Assembly: GCA_041588495.1 (NCBI GenBank)
Contig: JBFGWM010000008.1
Location: forward strand, 1 to 27,764
Source of the DNA: JBFGWM01 sp041588495
GTDB taxonomy: Bacteria; Pseudomonadota; Gammaproteobacteria; Pseudomonadales; JBFGWM01
Direction of reading: 5' to 3'
Length of the DNA stretch: 27,764 bases
Under the pieces are notes generated by a model. That model saw only the letters and a list, made by a program, of their open reading frames with translations. It was not told the origin of the DNA and did not search any database. The position numbers and the translations under genes are program-made. This document shows, in pieces, positions 1-7,387 of the stretch (within the stretch, counting starts at the first letter, position 1; each line of letters begins with the position of its first letter).

Positions 1-1
1 C

Positions 2-100
2 AGCGAGGCCACCGGGGGCGAGGGGGCCGGTCGCGAGGCCTGCGACTTCATCATGCGCGCCCAGGGCACTCTGGACAGCGCCCTCGAAACGTTCCTCTGA
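2..100 (+). CDS. kdsC: 3-deoxy-D-manno-octulosonate 8-phosphate phosphatase, C-terminal end (partial)
   Basis: Only the last 32 codons and the stop lie in the window. The readable end contains GGEGAGREACDFIMRAQGTL, which resembles the C-terminal tail of KdsC (a Gly-rich loop, then REV/REACDxIMxAQG). KdsC is a HAD-superfamily phosphatase that converts Kdo-8-phosphate to Kdo for the LPS inner core in the cytoplasm. Its catalytic Asp motifs lie outside the window. The stop codon is 5 bases before lptC, and kdsC-lptCAB is a standard gammaproteobacterial arrangement that supports the call. The identification rests on a short fragment plus context. Confidence 0.85.
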   Translation, partial: SEATGGEGAGREACDFIMRAQGTLDSALETFL

Positions 101-105
101 ATCCC

Positions 106-678
106 ATGCAACGCATCGGCTTGTTCCGCGGCATCCTGCTTGGTGTGCTCGCCTTCGCCCTGGTGTGGTGGACCTGGGACGCGCCCATCCAGCGCGATGC
201 CGAGGAAAGTCACGCCGAGTCCCTGGATCCGGATTTCTACATGACCGACGTGGACAGCCTGCAGTACGCGGTCGATGGCGAACCACGCTACCAGATGACC
301 GCGACGCAGATGAGCCACTATCCGCACAATGACATCACCGAAATCACGGTCCCGCACATGATCGTCTACCAGGAAGACGGCTCACCCTGGCGGCTGAGTT
401 CACTTTATGGGCAGATCCTGCCCGGTGGCGACACCGTCGAACTCTGGGACGAGGTCGAGGTCAGATATGAACCGGTGGGCGATAACCCGACCCAGATGTC
501 CACCGAGAGCCTGCGTATTTTCCCTAAGAAGGAATACGCGGAGACTTATCAAGCTGTTACTATTGAATCGCCTCAGGGCACGACGACCGCACGCGGAATG
601 CAGGCGGACCTCAAGACCAACCGGTTGAAGCTCCTGGCGAAGGTAAAGGGAGAGTATGAAAGCAGGAAACGTCGTTAA
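106..678 (+). CDS. lptC: LPS export ABC transporter periplasmic protein LptC
   Basis: A 190-residue protein with one N-terminal membrane anchor (about residues 6-24, rich in Leu/Ala/Val/Trp) and a periplasmic beta-rich domain of the LptC/OstA-like fold. LptC sits on the inner membrane with LptB2FG and passes lipopolysaccharide to LptA. The length matches the usual ~190 residues. The ATG lies 5 bases after the kdsC stop with no clear Shine-Dalgarno sequence, so it is probably translated by coupling. Its last 23 bases overlap the start of lptA, a typical lptC-lptA junction. The neighbours kdsC, lptA and lptB confirm the assignment. Confidence 0.95.
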   Translation: MQRIGLFRGILLGVLAFALVWWTWDAPIQRDAEESHAESLDPDFYMTDVDSLQYAVDGEPRYQMTATQMSHYPHNDITEITVPHMIVYQEDGSPWRLSSLYGQILPGGDTVELWDEVEVRYEPVGDNPTQMSTESLRIFPKKEYAETYQAVTIESPQGTTTARGMQADLKTNRLKLLAKVKGEYESRKRR

Positions 679-1177
679 GATTGCCGCGCTGCTGGCGCTC
701 ACCTGGCTGCCGGGCACGTCCACGGCCCTGCCCGGGGACGAGGACCAGCCGATCCGCATCCAGTCCGACACCGCCGAGCTCGACGAGAAACAGGGCGTGT
801 CGATCTACCGGGGGCGGGTCACCATCACCCAGGGCTCGGTGAAAATCCGCGCCGACAAGGTCACCGTGGAAAGCGACAGCGAGGGCGTGAAGAAAATCAT
901 CGCCGTCGGCCAGCCCGCCCACTACGAGCACAAGCCGAAACCGGACGAGCCGATGGTCAAGGCGCGTGGCGAGATCATCCAGTACATGGCCACCGAGGAC
1001 AAGGTGGTGATTCTCAAGAACGCCCGCCTGGAGCAGGATCACAACGTGTTCCAGGGCGACCGGATCAACTACGATATCAGTAAGCAACTGGTGAAGGCCC
1101 ACTCCAAGGGCACCACCAAGACCGGCAACACCGGGAAGCGCGTGGAAATCGTCATCCAGCCCAAGAAAAAAGAATGA
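656..1177 (+). CDS. lptA: LPS transport periplasmic protein LptA
   Basis: A 173-residue secreted protein. A Sec signal peptide covers about residues 1-24 (two Lys, a hydrophobic core, then a GTSTALP region that fits a signal peptidase site). The rest is an OstA/LptA beta-jellyroll that starts with IRIQSDTAELDEKQGVSIYRG, close to the family consensus for the first strands. LptA forms the periplasmic bridge that carries LPS from LptC to LptD. The start is the ATG inside the end of lptC, preceded by the strong ribosome binding site AAAGGGAG. The tail is Lys-rich (PKKKE). It is followed 6 bases later by lptB. Confidence 0.95.
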   Translation: MKAGNVVKIAALLALTWLPGTSTALPGDEDQPIRIQSDTAELDEKQGVSIYRGRVTITQGSVKIRADKVTVESDSEGVKKIIAVGQPAHYEHKPKPDEPMVKARGEIIQYMATEDKVVILKNARLEQDHNVFQGDRINYDISKQLVKAHSKGTTKTGNTGKRVEIVIQPKKKE

Positions 1178-1183
1178 GCCCGC

Positions 1184-1909
1184 ATGGCTAAACTGCAGGC
1201 GATGAACCTGGCCAAGCGCTACAAGGGCCGGGAAGTGGTCAAGGACGTCTCGCTGTCCATCGACAGCGGCCAGGTCGTCGGCCTGCTCGGGCCCAATGGC
1301 GCCGGCAAGACCACCTGCTTCTACATGATCGTCGGCCTGGTCAATGCCGACCGCGGCAAGATTCTCATCGACGAGGACGACATCACCCCGTACCCGATGC
1401 ACGGACGTGCCCGCAAGGGGGTCGGTTACCTGCCGCAGGAAGCATCGATCTTCAGGAAGCTCACGGTCACAGAGAACATCATGGGGATCCTCGAAACCCG
1501 CCGTGACATCGGCACCGAGGGTCGCCAACAGAAACTCGAGGACCTCCTGCGCGAATTTCACATCACGCATATCCGGGACAGCCTCGGCATGGCGCTGTCC
1601 GGTGGCGAGCGACGTCGCGTCGAGATCGCCCGCGCACTGGCGACCGAGCCATCATTCGTGTTGCTGGACGAACCCTTCGCCGGCGTCGACCCGATCTCCG
1701 TGAACGACATCAAGCAGATCATCGACCACCTGCGCCAGCGGGGTATCGGTGTGCTCATCACGGACCACAACGTCCGCGAAACCCTCGACATTTGCGAGAA
1801 GGCCTACATCGTCAGCGAAGGCAATATCATCGCCGAGGGTGATGCCGAGAACATCCTCTCGAACCAGATCGTCAAGGACGTCTACCTCGGACACCAGTTC
1901 CGTCTGTGA
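1184..1909 (+). CDS. lptB: LPS export ABC transporter ATP-binding protein LptB
   Basis: A 241-residue ABC ATPase that powers LPS extraction from the inner membrane together with LptF and LptG, which are encoded elsewhere. Visible motifs are Walker A GPNGAGKT (36-43), the Q-loop in GYLPQEASIF, signature LSGGE (138-142), Walker B LLDEP with catalytic Glu163, and the switch His195 in TDHNV. PQEASIFRKLTV and the Walker B/D-loop stretch DEPFAGVDP are typical of LptB rather than of general ABC proteins. The length equals that of E. coli LptB (241). It ends the kdsC-lptCAB unit; rpoN follows after a 140-base gap. Confidence 0.97.
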   Translation: MAKLQAMNLAKRYKGREVVKDVSLSIDSGQVVGLLGPNGAGKTTCFYMIVGLVNADRGKILIDEDDITPYPMHGRARKGVGYLPQEASIFRKLTVTENIMGILETRRDIGTEGRQQKLEDLLREFHITHIRDSLGMALSGGERRRVEIARALATEPSFVLLDEPFAGVDPISVNDIKQIIDHLRQRGIGVLITDHNVRETLDICEKAYIVSEGNIIAEGDAENILSNQIVKDVYLGHQFRL

Positions 1910-1957
1910 GACGTCGACAAACCCTTTCCAGCATCCGTTCGCCGTCCCTTGCAAGCC

Positions 1958-1986
1958 TGTGAAGGGGTGCCGCTTTCCACTATGAT
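1958..1986 (+). promoter_or_regulatory. possible rpoN promoter in the lptB-rpoN gap
   Basis: The 140-base gap between lptB and rpoN contains TATGAT at 1981-1986, one mismatch from the sigma-70 -10 box. A poor -35 candidate, TGTGAA, lies 17 bases upstream at 1958-1963. The ~60-base leader would end at the rpoN ATG, which has no strong Shine-Dalgarno sequence. No intrinsic terminator was seen after lptB, so read-through transcription is also possible. This is inference from base matches only. Confidence 0.25.
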
Positions 1987-2049
1987 GGGAAGTGGGCCAA
2001 CCGTCTTCGTGCCAGCACGCAAGGGATTCCGAGCTCGGTATACGATCAC

Positions 2050-3534
2050 ATGAAACAATCGCTTCAGCTCAAAATGGGTCAGCAGCTGACCATGACCCCG
2101 CAGCTGCAGCAGGCGATTCGGTTGCTCCAGCTTTCCACCCTCGACCTGCAACAGGAAATCCAGCAAAACCTCGATTCCAACCCCATGCTCGAGGAAATCG
2201 AGGAAGGCGAGGAGGACGAATACGAGGCCGATGCGAATGGCAACGACGACACCGTCTCCGCCGACGCCGGCAACGGCGATGACTCCCCCGAGCCCGTAGC
2301 TGAAGACACCTGGTCGGACGAGATCGGCGCGGACCTGCCCGTCGACACCGAGTGGGAGGACGTGTACCCGGCAACGGAAATCTCGCCCGGCAGCGGTTCA
2401 GCCTCAAGCGAGGATCGGGACTTCCTGTTCGACCAGCACCAGGCCGACTCGGAGACCCTGCACGAGCACCTGGAATGGCAGCTCAACCTTGCCGGCCTGA
2501 GCGACACCGACCGCGCCATCGGAACCGCCCTGATCGACGGAATCGACGAGGACGGCATGCTCTCGGTAAGTATCGAGGACATCGTCGAGAGCTTCGGCGA
2601 CGAGGACATCGGCGCCGAGGAGGTCATCGCGGTCCTGCGTATGATCCAGAGTTTCGACCCTCCGGGCGTCGGCGCGCGCGATCTCCAGGAATGCCTGATC
2701 CTGCAGCTGGGCCGGCTCCCCGAGCACACCCCGCATCTGGATACAGCCATCCAGGTGGTGCGCGACCACTTAGCGGCCCTCGGCAACCGGGACTACACTC
2801 AGATCATGCAGCGCATGAAAATCCGGGAACCGGAACTGCGCGAGATCATGGAAACGATCCGCAGTCTCTCCCCCCGCCCCGGGTCCCAGGTCAGTTCAAC
2901 CCACGCCGACTACGTCATTCCCGATGTCATCGTGCGCAAGAGGAACGGACGCTGGCAGGTCGAGCTCAACCCCGAGACTGCGCCGCGGCTGCGCATCAAC
3001 AGTCACTACGAGGGCATGGTCCGGCGTGCCGACACCAGCGCCGACAACGTCTACATGCGCAACCAGTTGCAGGAGGCGCGCTGGTTCCTGAAGAGCCTGC
3101 AGAGCCGCAACGAGACCCTGATCAAGGTCGCCAGCCGCATCGTCGAACACCAGCGCGGGTTCCTCGAGTACGGCGAGGAGGCCATGAAGCCACTGGTGCT
3201 GCACGACATTGCCGAGGCCGTGGAGATGCATGAATCGACCATCTCGCGGGTGACCACCCAGAAATACATGCATACGCCGCGAGGCATCTACGAACTGAAG
3301 TATTTTTTCTCCAGCCACGTCGGGACGACGGGTGGCGGGGAATGTTCATCCACCGCGATCCGCGCGATAATTCGTAAGATCGTCAAGGCGGAAAACCCGG
3401 GGAAGCCCCTGAGCGACAGCAAGATCGCCGACCTGCTCGCAGAACAGGGCATCAAGGTCGCCAGGCGCACCATCGCCAAGTACCGGGAGTCACTGTCCAT
3501 ACCGCCGTCCAACGAGCGCAAGCAACTGGTTTGA
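2050..3534 (+). CDS. rpoN: RNA polymerase sigma-54 factor RpoN
   Basis: A 494-residue sigma-54. Region I (about 1-50) is the Gln/Leu-rich activator-interacting segment, with LQLKMGQQLTMTPQLQQAIR. Region II (about 50-125) is strongly acidic and variable. The core-binding domain follows, with DPPGVGARDLQECL at the usual place. Then comes the HTH region, with HESTISRVTTQKYMHTPRGI and ELKYFFSS. The RpoN box ARRTIAKYR sits at 471-479, close to the C-terminus. Sigma-54 directs RNA polymerase to -24/-12 promoters that need AAA+ activators. The family usually has ~480-500 residues. Its position before hpf, ptsN, rapZ and npr is the conserved rpoN locus. Confidence 0.98.
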   Translation: MKQSLQLKMGQQLTMTPQLQQAIRLLQLSTLDLQQEIQQNLDSNPMLEEIEEGEEDEYEADANGNDDTVSADAGNGDDSPEPVAEDTWSDEIGADLPVDTEWEDVYPATEISPGSGSASSEDRDFLFDQHQADSETLHEHLEWQLNLAGLSDTDRAIGTALIDGIDEDGMLSVSIEDIVESFGDEDIGAEEVIAVLRMIQSFDPPGVGARDLQECLILQLGRLPEHTPHLDTAIQVVRDHLAALGNRDYTQIMQRMKIREPELREIMETIRSLSPRPGSQVSSTHADYVIPDVIVRKRNGRWQVELNPETAPRLRINSHYEGMVRRADTSADNVYMRNQLQEARWFLKSLQSRNETLIKVASRIVEHQRGFLEYGEEAMKPLVLHDIAEAVEMHESTISRVTTQKYMHTPRGIYELKYFFSSHVGTTGGGECSSTAIRAIIRKIVKAENPGKPLSDSKIADLLAEQGIKVARRTIAKYRESLSIPPSNERKQLV

Positions 3535-3620
3535 GACTTTGTTTGAGGTTTTAAAGAACCCGGCGCCGCATCTTGTATTCGCGGCACCAGGCCCCATCTC
3601 TCCAAGTGGAGGTAGCTTAC

Positions 3621-3929
3621 ATGCAGATCAACATCAGTGGTCACCATCTTGAACTTACCCCACCCATCCGTGATTACGTGAACGAGAAACTGGACCGGCT
3701 CACCCGTCACTACGACCAGATCACCAACATCCAGGTGATCCTCAATGTCGAGAAAGTGCGGCAGATTGCCGAGGCCACCATCAGCATCCGCGGCGGCGAG
3801 GTCTTCGCCAATGCCGAGAGCGAGGACCTCTACGCGGCCATCGACATGCTCACTGACAAGCTCGACCGGCAACTGATCAAGTACAAGGAAAAGAACGTGG
3901 ACCGCCAGCACGGCGTCCACGCGCGGTGA
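3621..3929 (+). CDS. hpf: ribosome hibernation promoting factor (short HPF/YfiA family)
   Basis: A 102-residue protein starting MQINISGHHLELTPPIRDYV. The ATG at 3621 was chosen over an in-frame upstream start at 3573 because GGAGG lies 8 bases before it and the family begins at this residue. The fold is the small beta-alpha-beta-beta-beta-alpha HPF domain, with the conserved VNEKLDRL and IDMLTDKLDRQLIKYKEK helices, the second basic and ribosome-facing. It lacks the C-terminal extension of long HPF, so it probably acts with RMF to form 100S ribosomes in stationary phase. It is the usual gene after rpoN and overlaps ptsN by 4 bases. Confidence 0.95.
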   Translation: MQINISGHHLELTPPIRDYVNEKLDRLTRHYDQITNIQVILNVEKVRQIAEATISIRGGEVFANAESEDLYAAIDMLTDKLDRQLIKYKEKNVDRQHGVHAR

Positions 3930-4435
3930 ACACGCCGGCCACGGCAGCAACCATGCAGCTCGCAGACATCCTGAGGCCGTCCCTTGCCTTCGCAGGCGTC
4001 GAGGGCGGCTCCAAGAAGCGTGTCCTGGAGCGGGCATCAACCGAAATCCACCGCCATTTTCCGGATATCCCGGAGGACCAGGTTTACGACGGCCTGATTG
4101 CCCGCGAGCGGCTCGGCAGCACCGGAGTGGGCGACGGCGTGGCGATTCCCCACTGCCGCATCGAGGCCTGCGAGACGGCCATCGGCGCCCTGATGCAACT
4201 GTCCGACGGGGTCGATTTCGGCGCCCCGGACGGCAAGCCGGTACGCCTGGTTTTTGTCCTGCTGGTTCCGGCCGAGGCCACCGACGAGCACCTGCAGATC
4301 CTCGGCCTCTTGGCGCGCGCGTTCAGCCAAGCGGATTATCGCGCCACCCTGCTTGACGCCGGTGACGCGGAGAGTCTCTACAATCTGGCCATCCGGGTAC
4401 CCGAGGAACCAGGGCCGGCCGGGGTTTCAGTCTGA
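3926..4435 (+). CDS. ptsN: PTS IIA-like nitrogen regulatory protein PtsN (EIIA-Ntr)
   Basis: A 169-residue EIIA-type domain. The phosphorylatable His is His76 in GVAIPHCRIE, preceded by the family motif REROGSTGVGDG-like stretch RERLGSTGVGDG. Phosphate comes from NPr (encoded two genes downstream) and ultimately from EI-Ntr, which is not in the window. EIIA-Ntr regulates potassium uptake, phosphate sensing and RpoN-linked metabolism by protein contact rather than by sugar transport. The start is uncertain. The GTG at 3926 overlaps the hpf stop and suits coupling, while an ATG at 3953 (MQLADILRPSL) would give 160 residues and begin where many homologues begin. Confidence 0.95.
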   Translation: MNTPATAATMQLADILRPSLAFAGVEGGSKKRVLERASTEIHRHFPDIPEDQVYDGLIARERLGSTGVGDGVAIPHCRIEACETAIGALMQLSDGVDFGAPDGKPVRLVFVLLVPAEATDEHLQILGLLARAFSQADYRATLLDAGDAESLYNLAIRVPEEPGPAGVSV

Positions 4436-4460
4436 AACGACGCGTGGAGGCCGCGGCCCT

Positions 4461-5315
4461 ATGAAACTGGTGATCATCAGTGGACGCTCGGGAGCCGGCA
4501 AGGGCACTGCCCTGGACATCCTCGAGGACCTCGGTTTTTTCTGTATCGACAACCTGCCCGTCGCCCTGATCCCGGACCTCGTGTCCAGGGCGTTCAGCGA
4601 CGGCGGCACGGACACCGACCTGGTCGCGGTCAGCGTGGATGCGCGCAACTTCCCCGAACACCTCGAACAGTTCCCCGAGATTCTCACCGGGCTGTCCGAC
4701 CGGCAGATCGATTGCGAGATCATTTACCTGGACGCGGACGATCGCACCCTGCTCAAGCGCTTCAGCGAGACCCGGCGGCGCCACCCGCTGAGTCGCGAGG
4801 GGCTCTCCCTGGCGGAGGCGCTGGAACGCGAGCGGGAGGTACTCGAGCCCATCGCGGTGCTCGCGGATCTCAACATCAACACCACCGACCTGACCCTGCA
4901 CCAGTTGCGCGACGTGGTACGCACCCGGGTGGCCCACAGCGGCCACACCATGTCCCTGCTGTTCGAGTCCTTCGGATTCAAGAACGGCGTGCCCAGCGAT
5001 GCGGACCTGGTTTTCGACGTGCGCTGCCTGCCCAATCCGCACTGGGACCCGCAACTCCGCGACCACACCGGCACGGAACAGCCGGTCATCGATTTCCTCG
5101 CGGCCAAGCCCCAGGTCAACGACATGTTCCAGGACATCGTCACCTTCCTCGACAAGTGGCTGCCGCATTTCCAGGACAACAACCGGAGCTACCTCACGGT
5201 CGCCATCGGCTGTACCGGCGGCAAGCACCGCTCGGTGTATCTCTCGGAGCGCCTGGCGCGTTATTATTCCGGCCAACAGTCCACGGTGCAGGTCCGCCAC
5301 AGGGAACTTTCCTGA
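4461..5315 (+). CDS. rapZ: RNase adapter / nucleotide-binding protein RapZ
   Basis: A 284-residue protein, the same length as E. coli RapZ. The ATG at 4461 has GGAGG about 10 bases upstream; longer readings of the frame run back into ptsN and are not real. A Walker A motif GRSGAGKG is at 8-15, and the C-terminal signature GCTGGKHRSVYLSERLA is clear. In enterics RapZ binds GlcN6P and sRNAs GlmZ/GlmY and delivers GlmZ to RNase E. Outside enterics its targets are less clear, but it remains tied to cell-wall precursor control. It lies between ptsN and npr, the usual operon order. Confidence 0.96.
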   Translation: MKLVIISGRSGAGKGTALDILEDLGFFCIDNLPVALIPDLVSRAFSDGGTDTDLVAVSVDARNFPEHLEQFPEILTGLSDRQIDCEIIYLDADDRTLLKRFSETRRRHPLSREGLSLAEALEREREVLEPIAVLADLNINTTDLTLHQLRDVVRTRVAHSGHTMSLLFESFGFKNGVPSDADLVFDVRCLPNPHWDPQLRDHTGTEQPVIDFLAAKPQVNDMFQDIVTFLDKWLPHFQDNNRSYLTVAIGCTGGKHRSVYLSERLARYYSGQQSTVQVRHRELS

Positions 5316-5325
5316 TCCCAACGTC

Positions 5326-5595
5326 ATGATCGAATCGCGACTCCAGATCATCAACAAGCTCGGCTTGCACGCGCGTGCGGCCGCGAAGTTCGTGTCCACC
5401 GCGTCCGGGTTCGATTGCGACGTGCGGGTTGGCCGCAATGGCCAGATGGTGGATGGCAAAAGCATCATGGCGGTAATGATGCTCGCGGCGAACCAGGGCA
5501 CCGAACTCGAAATCCGCCTTGAGGGCGCAGAGGAGGAAGCCGCCCTGGAAGCCATCTGCGCCCTGGTCGAGGACCGCTTCGGCGAAGGCGAGTAA
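5326..5595 (+). CDS. npr: phosphocarrier protein NPr (HPr family, nitrogen PTS)
   Basis: An 89-residue HPr-fold protein. The phosphorylated His15 lies in LGLHARAAAKFV and the regulatory Ser46 position is present in DGKSIMAVMMLAA. NPr (PtsO) passes phosphate from EI-Ntr (PtsP) to PtsN. The ATG at 5326 begins exactly where HPr homologues begin and is 10 bases after the rapZ stop. ptsP is not in the window, so the phosphorelay must be completed from elsewhere. The call as NPr rather than sugar-PTS HPr rests on its ptsN-rapZ context. Confidence 0.95.
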   Translation: MIESRLQIINKLGLHARAAAKFVSTASGFDCDVRVGRNGQMVDGKSIMAVMMLAANQGTELEIRLEGAEEEAALEAICALVEDRFGEGE

Positions 5596-5634
5596 CACGC
5601 CGGAGCGTTACAGGCCGACTGCGACGCTGCAGAC

Positions 5635-5650
5635 CCGGGTGACCGGGTGA
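5635..5650 (+). repeat. tandem 8-base repeat upstream of mgtE
   Basis: CCGGGTGA occurs twice without a gap (5635-5642 and 5643-5650) in the 145-base npr-mgtE gap. A -10-like TACACT follows at 5664-5669, with a weak -35-like GTGACC at 5639-5644 (19-base spacer). The repeat therefore overlaps the candidate promoter and could be a regulator site. It is short enough to be chance in GC-rich DNA. Confidence 0.3.
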
Positions 5651-5740
5651 AAATCCCCTGCGCTACACTTAACGGCTGAACAATTCCGCTTTTGCGACGC
5701 GTCACGCGGCGCAGGAATCCGCACCAAGGGACTGGACCAA

Positions 5741-7099
5741 ATGTCGGGCGACACCGAACAGGGCGACACCCAGATCCAGCTCCAGGTCCTCAACGAGGCA
5801 CTGGAAAGCGGCACCTTTGCCCAGGTGCGCCGCATGCTGAACGGCCTGCCCGCGGCCGACGTCGCCCACCTGCTGGAATCCACGCCGCCCCGGGAACGGA
5901 GCATCCTCTGGAAACTCATCGATCCCGAGGAGCAAGGCGAGGTTCTCCAGGATCTCGGCGACGACGTCCGTGCGCACTTCCTCAACCGCATGGATACCGA
6001 GGAACTGCTCGCCGCGACCGAGGGCTTCGACACCGACGACCTGGCCGACGTCCTGCAACAGTTGCCGGACACGGTGATCCGCGAAGTCCTCGATTCGATG
6101 GACACCCAGGACCGCCTGCGCCTGGAAACCGTTCTCTCCTTCCCGGAAGATACCGCCGGCGGGCTGATGAACACGGACACCATCACGGTGCGCCCCGACA
6201 TCACCCTAGACGTCCTGTTCCGCTACCTGCGCCGGCACCACGAAATACCGGAGATGACCGACAGCCTGCTGGTGGTGAACCGCCGCGACGAGTTCATCGG
6301 CCTGGTCCCGCTGACGCGCCTGCTGATCAGCGACCCTTCGAACTCCGTGCGCGAGATCATGGTGACCGACGCGATCACCATCGACGCGATGATGCCCGAC
6401 ACCGAGGTGGCCCAACTGTTCGAACGTCACGACCTGGTTTCCGCACCGGTAGTGGACGAGAGCGGTCGCCTGCTGGGCCGCATCACCATCGATGACGTGG
6501 TCGACGTCATCATCGAGGATGCCGACCACTCCCTGATGAGCATGGCCGGCCTCGACGAGGAGGACGACATCTTCGCGCCGGTGGTGACCACCACCCGGCG
6601 TCGCGCCCTGTGGCTGGGCATCAACCTGTTCACGGCGGTCATCGCCTCGACGGTCATCGGCCTGTTTCAGGGCACCATCGACAAGGTGGTTGCCCTCGCG
6701 GTGCTGATGCCCATCGTGGCGAGCATGGGCGGGATCGCCGGAAGCCAGACCCTGACCCTGGTCATCCGTGGCATGGCCCTAGGCCACGTCGGCGCCAGCA
6801 ACGCCCGCTGGCTCCTGTCCCGGGAGGTCATCGTGGGCATGCTGAACGGGATGCTCTGGGCCCTGGTGGTCGCCGGGGTCGCGGTCGCCTGGTTCGGCGA
6901 CCCGATCATCGGGATGGTGATCGCCGCCGCGATGCTCATCAACCTGGTGGTCGCGGCAGCAGCCGGTGCGCTCCTTCCCATCATCCTGAAAACCATGAAT
7001 ATCGACGCCGCACTGGCGGGCGGGGTGGTCCTGACCACCATCACCGACGTGGTCGGCTTCATGGCATTCCTGGGCCTGGCCACGGTGTTCTACGGCTAA
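5741..7099 (+). CDS. mgtE: magnesium transporter MgtE
   Basis: A 452-residue MgtE-type Mg2+ channel. In order: an N-terminal superhelical MgtE_N domain (about 10-130, with TPPRERSILWKLI and DDLADVLQQLP repeats); two CBS domains (about 135-265, the second ending in GRITIDDVVDVI); a connecting helix; and five transmembrane helices (about 285-452). The pore region shows PIVASMGGIAGSQTLTLVIR, and Asp436 in TTITDVVGF matches the ion-coordinating Asp of the last helix. The cytosolic domains sense Mg2+ and close the channel. The ATG has AAGGGA 9 bases upstream. No M-box-like leader was recognised. It ends the plus-strand cluster. Confidence 0.96.
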   Translation: MSGDTEQGDTQIQLQVLNEALESGTFAQVRRMLNGLPAADVAHLLESTPPRERSILWKLIDPEEQGEVLQDLGDDVRAHFLNRMDTEELLAATEGFDTDDLADVLQQLPDTVIREVLDSMDTQDRLRLETVLSFPEDTAGGLMNTDTITVRPDITLDVLFRYLRRHHEIPEMTDSLLVVNRRDEFIGLVPLTRLLISDPSNSVREIMVTDAITIDAMMPDTEVAQLFERHDLVSAPVVDESGRLLGRITIDDVVDVIIEDADHSLMSMAGLDEEDDIFAPVVTTTRRRALWLGINLFTAVIASTVIGLFQGTIDKVVALAVLMPIVASMGGIAGSQTLTLVIRGMALGHVGASNARWLLSREVIVGMLNGMLWALVVAGVAVAWFGDPIIGMVIAAAMLINLVVAAAAGALLPIILKTMNIDAALAGGVVLTTITDVVGFMAFLGLATVFYG

Positions 7100-7228
7100 A
7101 TCGTCCATTTATCGTACAGTTCCGGCCAGCCGCCACAATTCGCCATAATTTGCCTTCGAATCAGCAGAATTGAGCCACCCGCGCGCCGTAATGGCCGACT
7201 AAAGTTAAATCATCTGGTGAAGCAAGGG

Positions 7229-7330
7229 ATGATCGACCGGATGGAACGGGTAGATTTACCGTACAAGCTGGCAGACCTGACAATGGGCAGCACCGCACTC
7301 CTGCTGTTCCTGATGAACCTGCCAGTCTGA
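7229..7330 (+). CDS. possible 33-residue small protein
   Basis: An ATG at 7229 opens 33 codons ending at TGA 7328-7330. An in-frame ATG at 7241, 11 bases after AAGGGA, is better placed for initiation and would give 29 residues starting MERVDLPYKLADL. The peptide has a charged N-terminal half and a hydrophobic C-terminal half (MGSTALLLFLMNLPV), so it could be a membrane-associated small protein. About three quarters of third positions are G or C, somewhat lower than the neighbours by eye. It is followed 23 bases later by a strong terminator, which is what a real short transcript would show. I do not recognise the family; it could be chance within a small RNA or the mgtE 3' UTR. Confidence 0.35.
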   Translation: MIDRMERVDLPYKLADLTMGSTALLLFLMNLPV

Positions 7331-7341
7331 TTCTCCTCAGA
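7326..7341 (+). ncRNA. hairpin of a possible small RNA ending at the terminator
   Basis: TCTGA (7326-7330) pairs with TCAGA (7337-7341) around the pyrimidine loop TTCTCC. The loop plus the next base reads TCTCCT, complementary to Shine-Dalgarno sequences. The hairpin is directly upstream of the terminator stem. Exposed C/U-rich loops before a strong terminator are a common layout of base-pairing sRNAs. The 5' end is not defined; it could be a processed mgtE 3' UTR. Inference only. Confidence 0.25.
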
Positions 7342-7353
7342 GCAGTGCGCATT

Positions 7354-7387
7354 GCCCGAAACCGCTCCGCGGTTTCGGGCTTCTTTT
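7354..7387 (+). terminator. strong Rho-independent terminator
   Basis: A perfect 12-bp stem GCCCGAAACCGC (7354-7365) and GCGGTTTCGGGC (7369-7380) with a 3-base loop is followed by TTCTTTT (7381-7387). The T-run is only on the plus-strand side, so it ends transcription coming from mgtE or from a separate short transcript, 254 bases after the mgtE stop. The minus-strand reading lacks a T-run. Confidence 0.9.

Noticed and set aside
5596..5740. A possible M-box or other Mg2+ riboswitch before mgtE.
   Set aside because: The 145-base leader is short, shows no multi-helix architecture of the M-box by eye and no terminator hairpin before the ATG.
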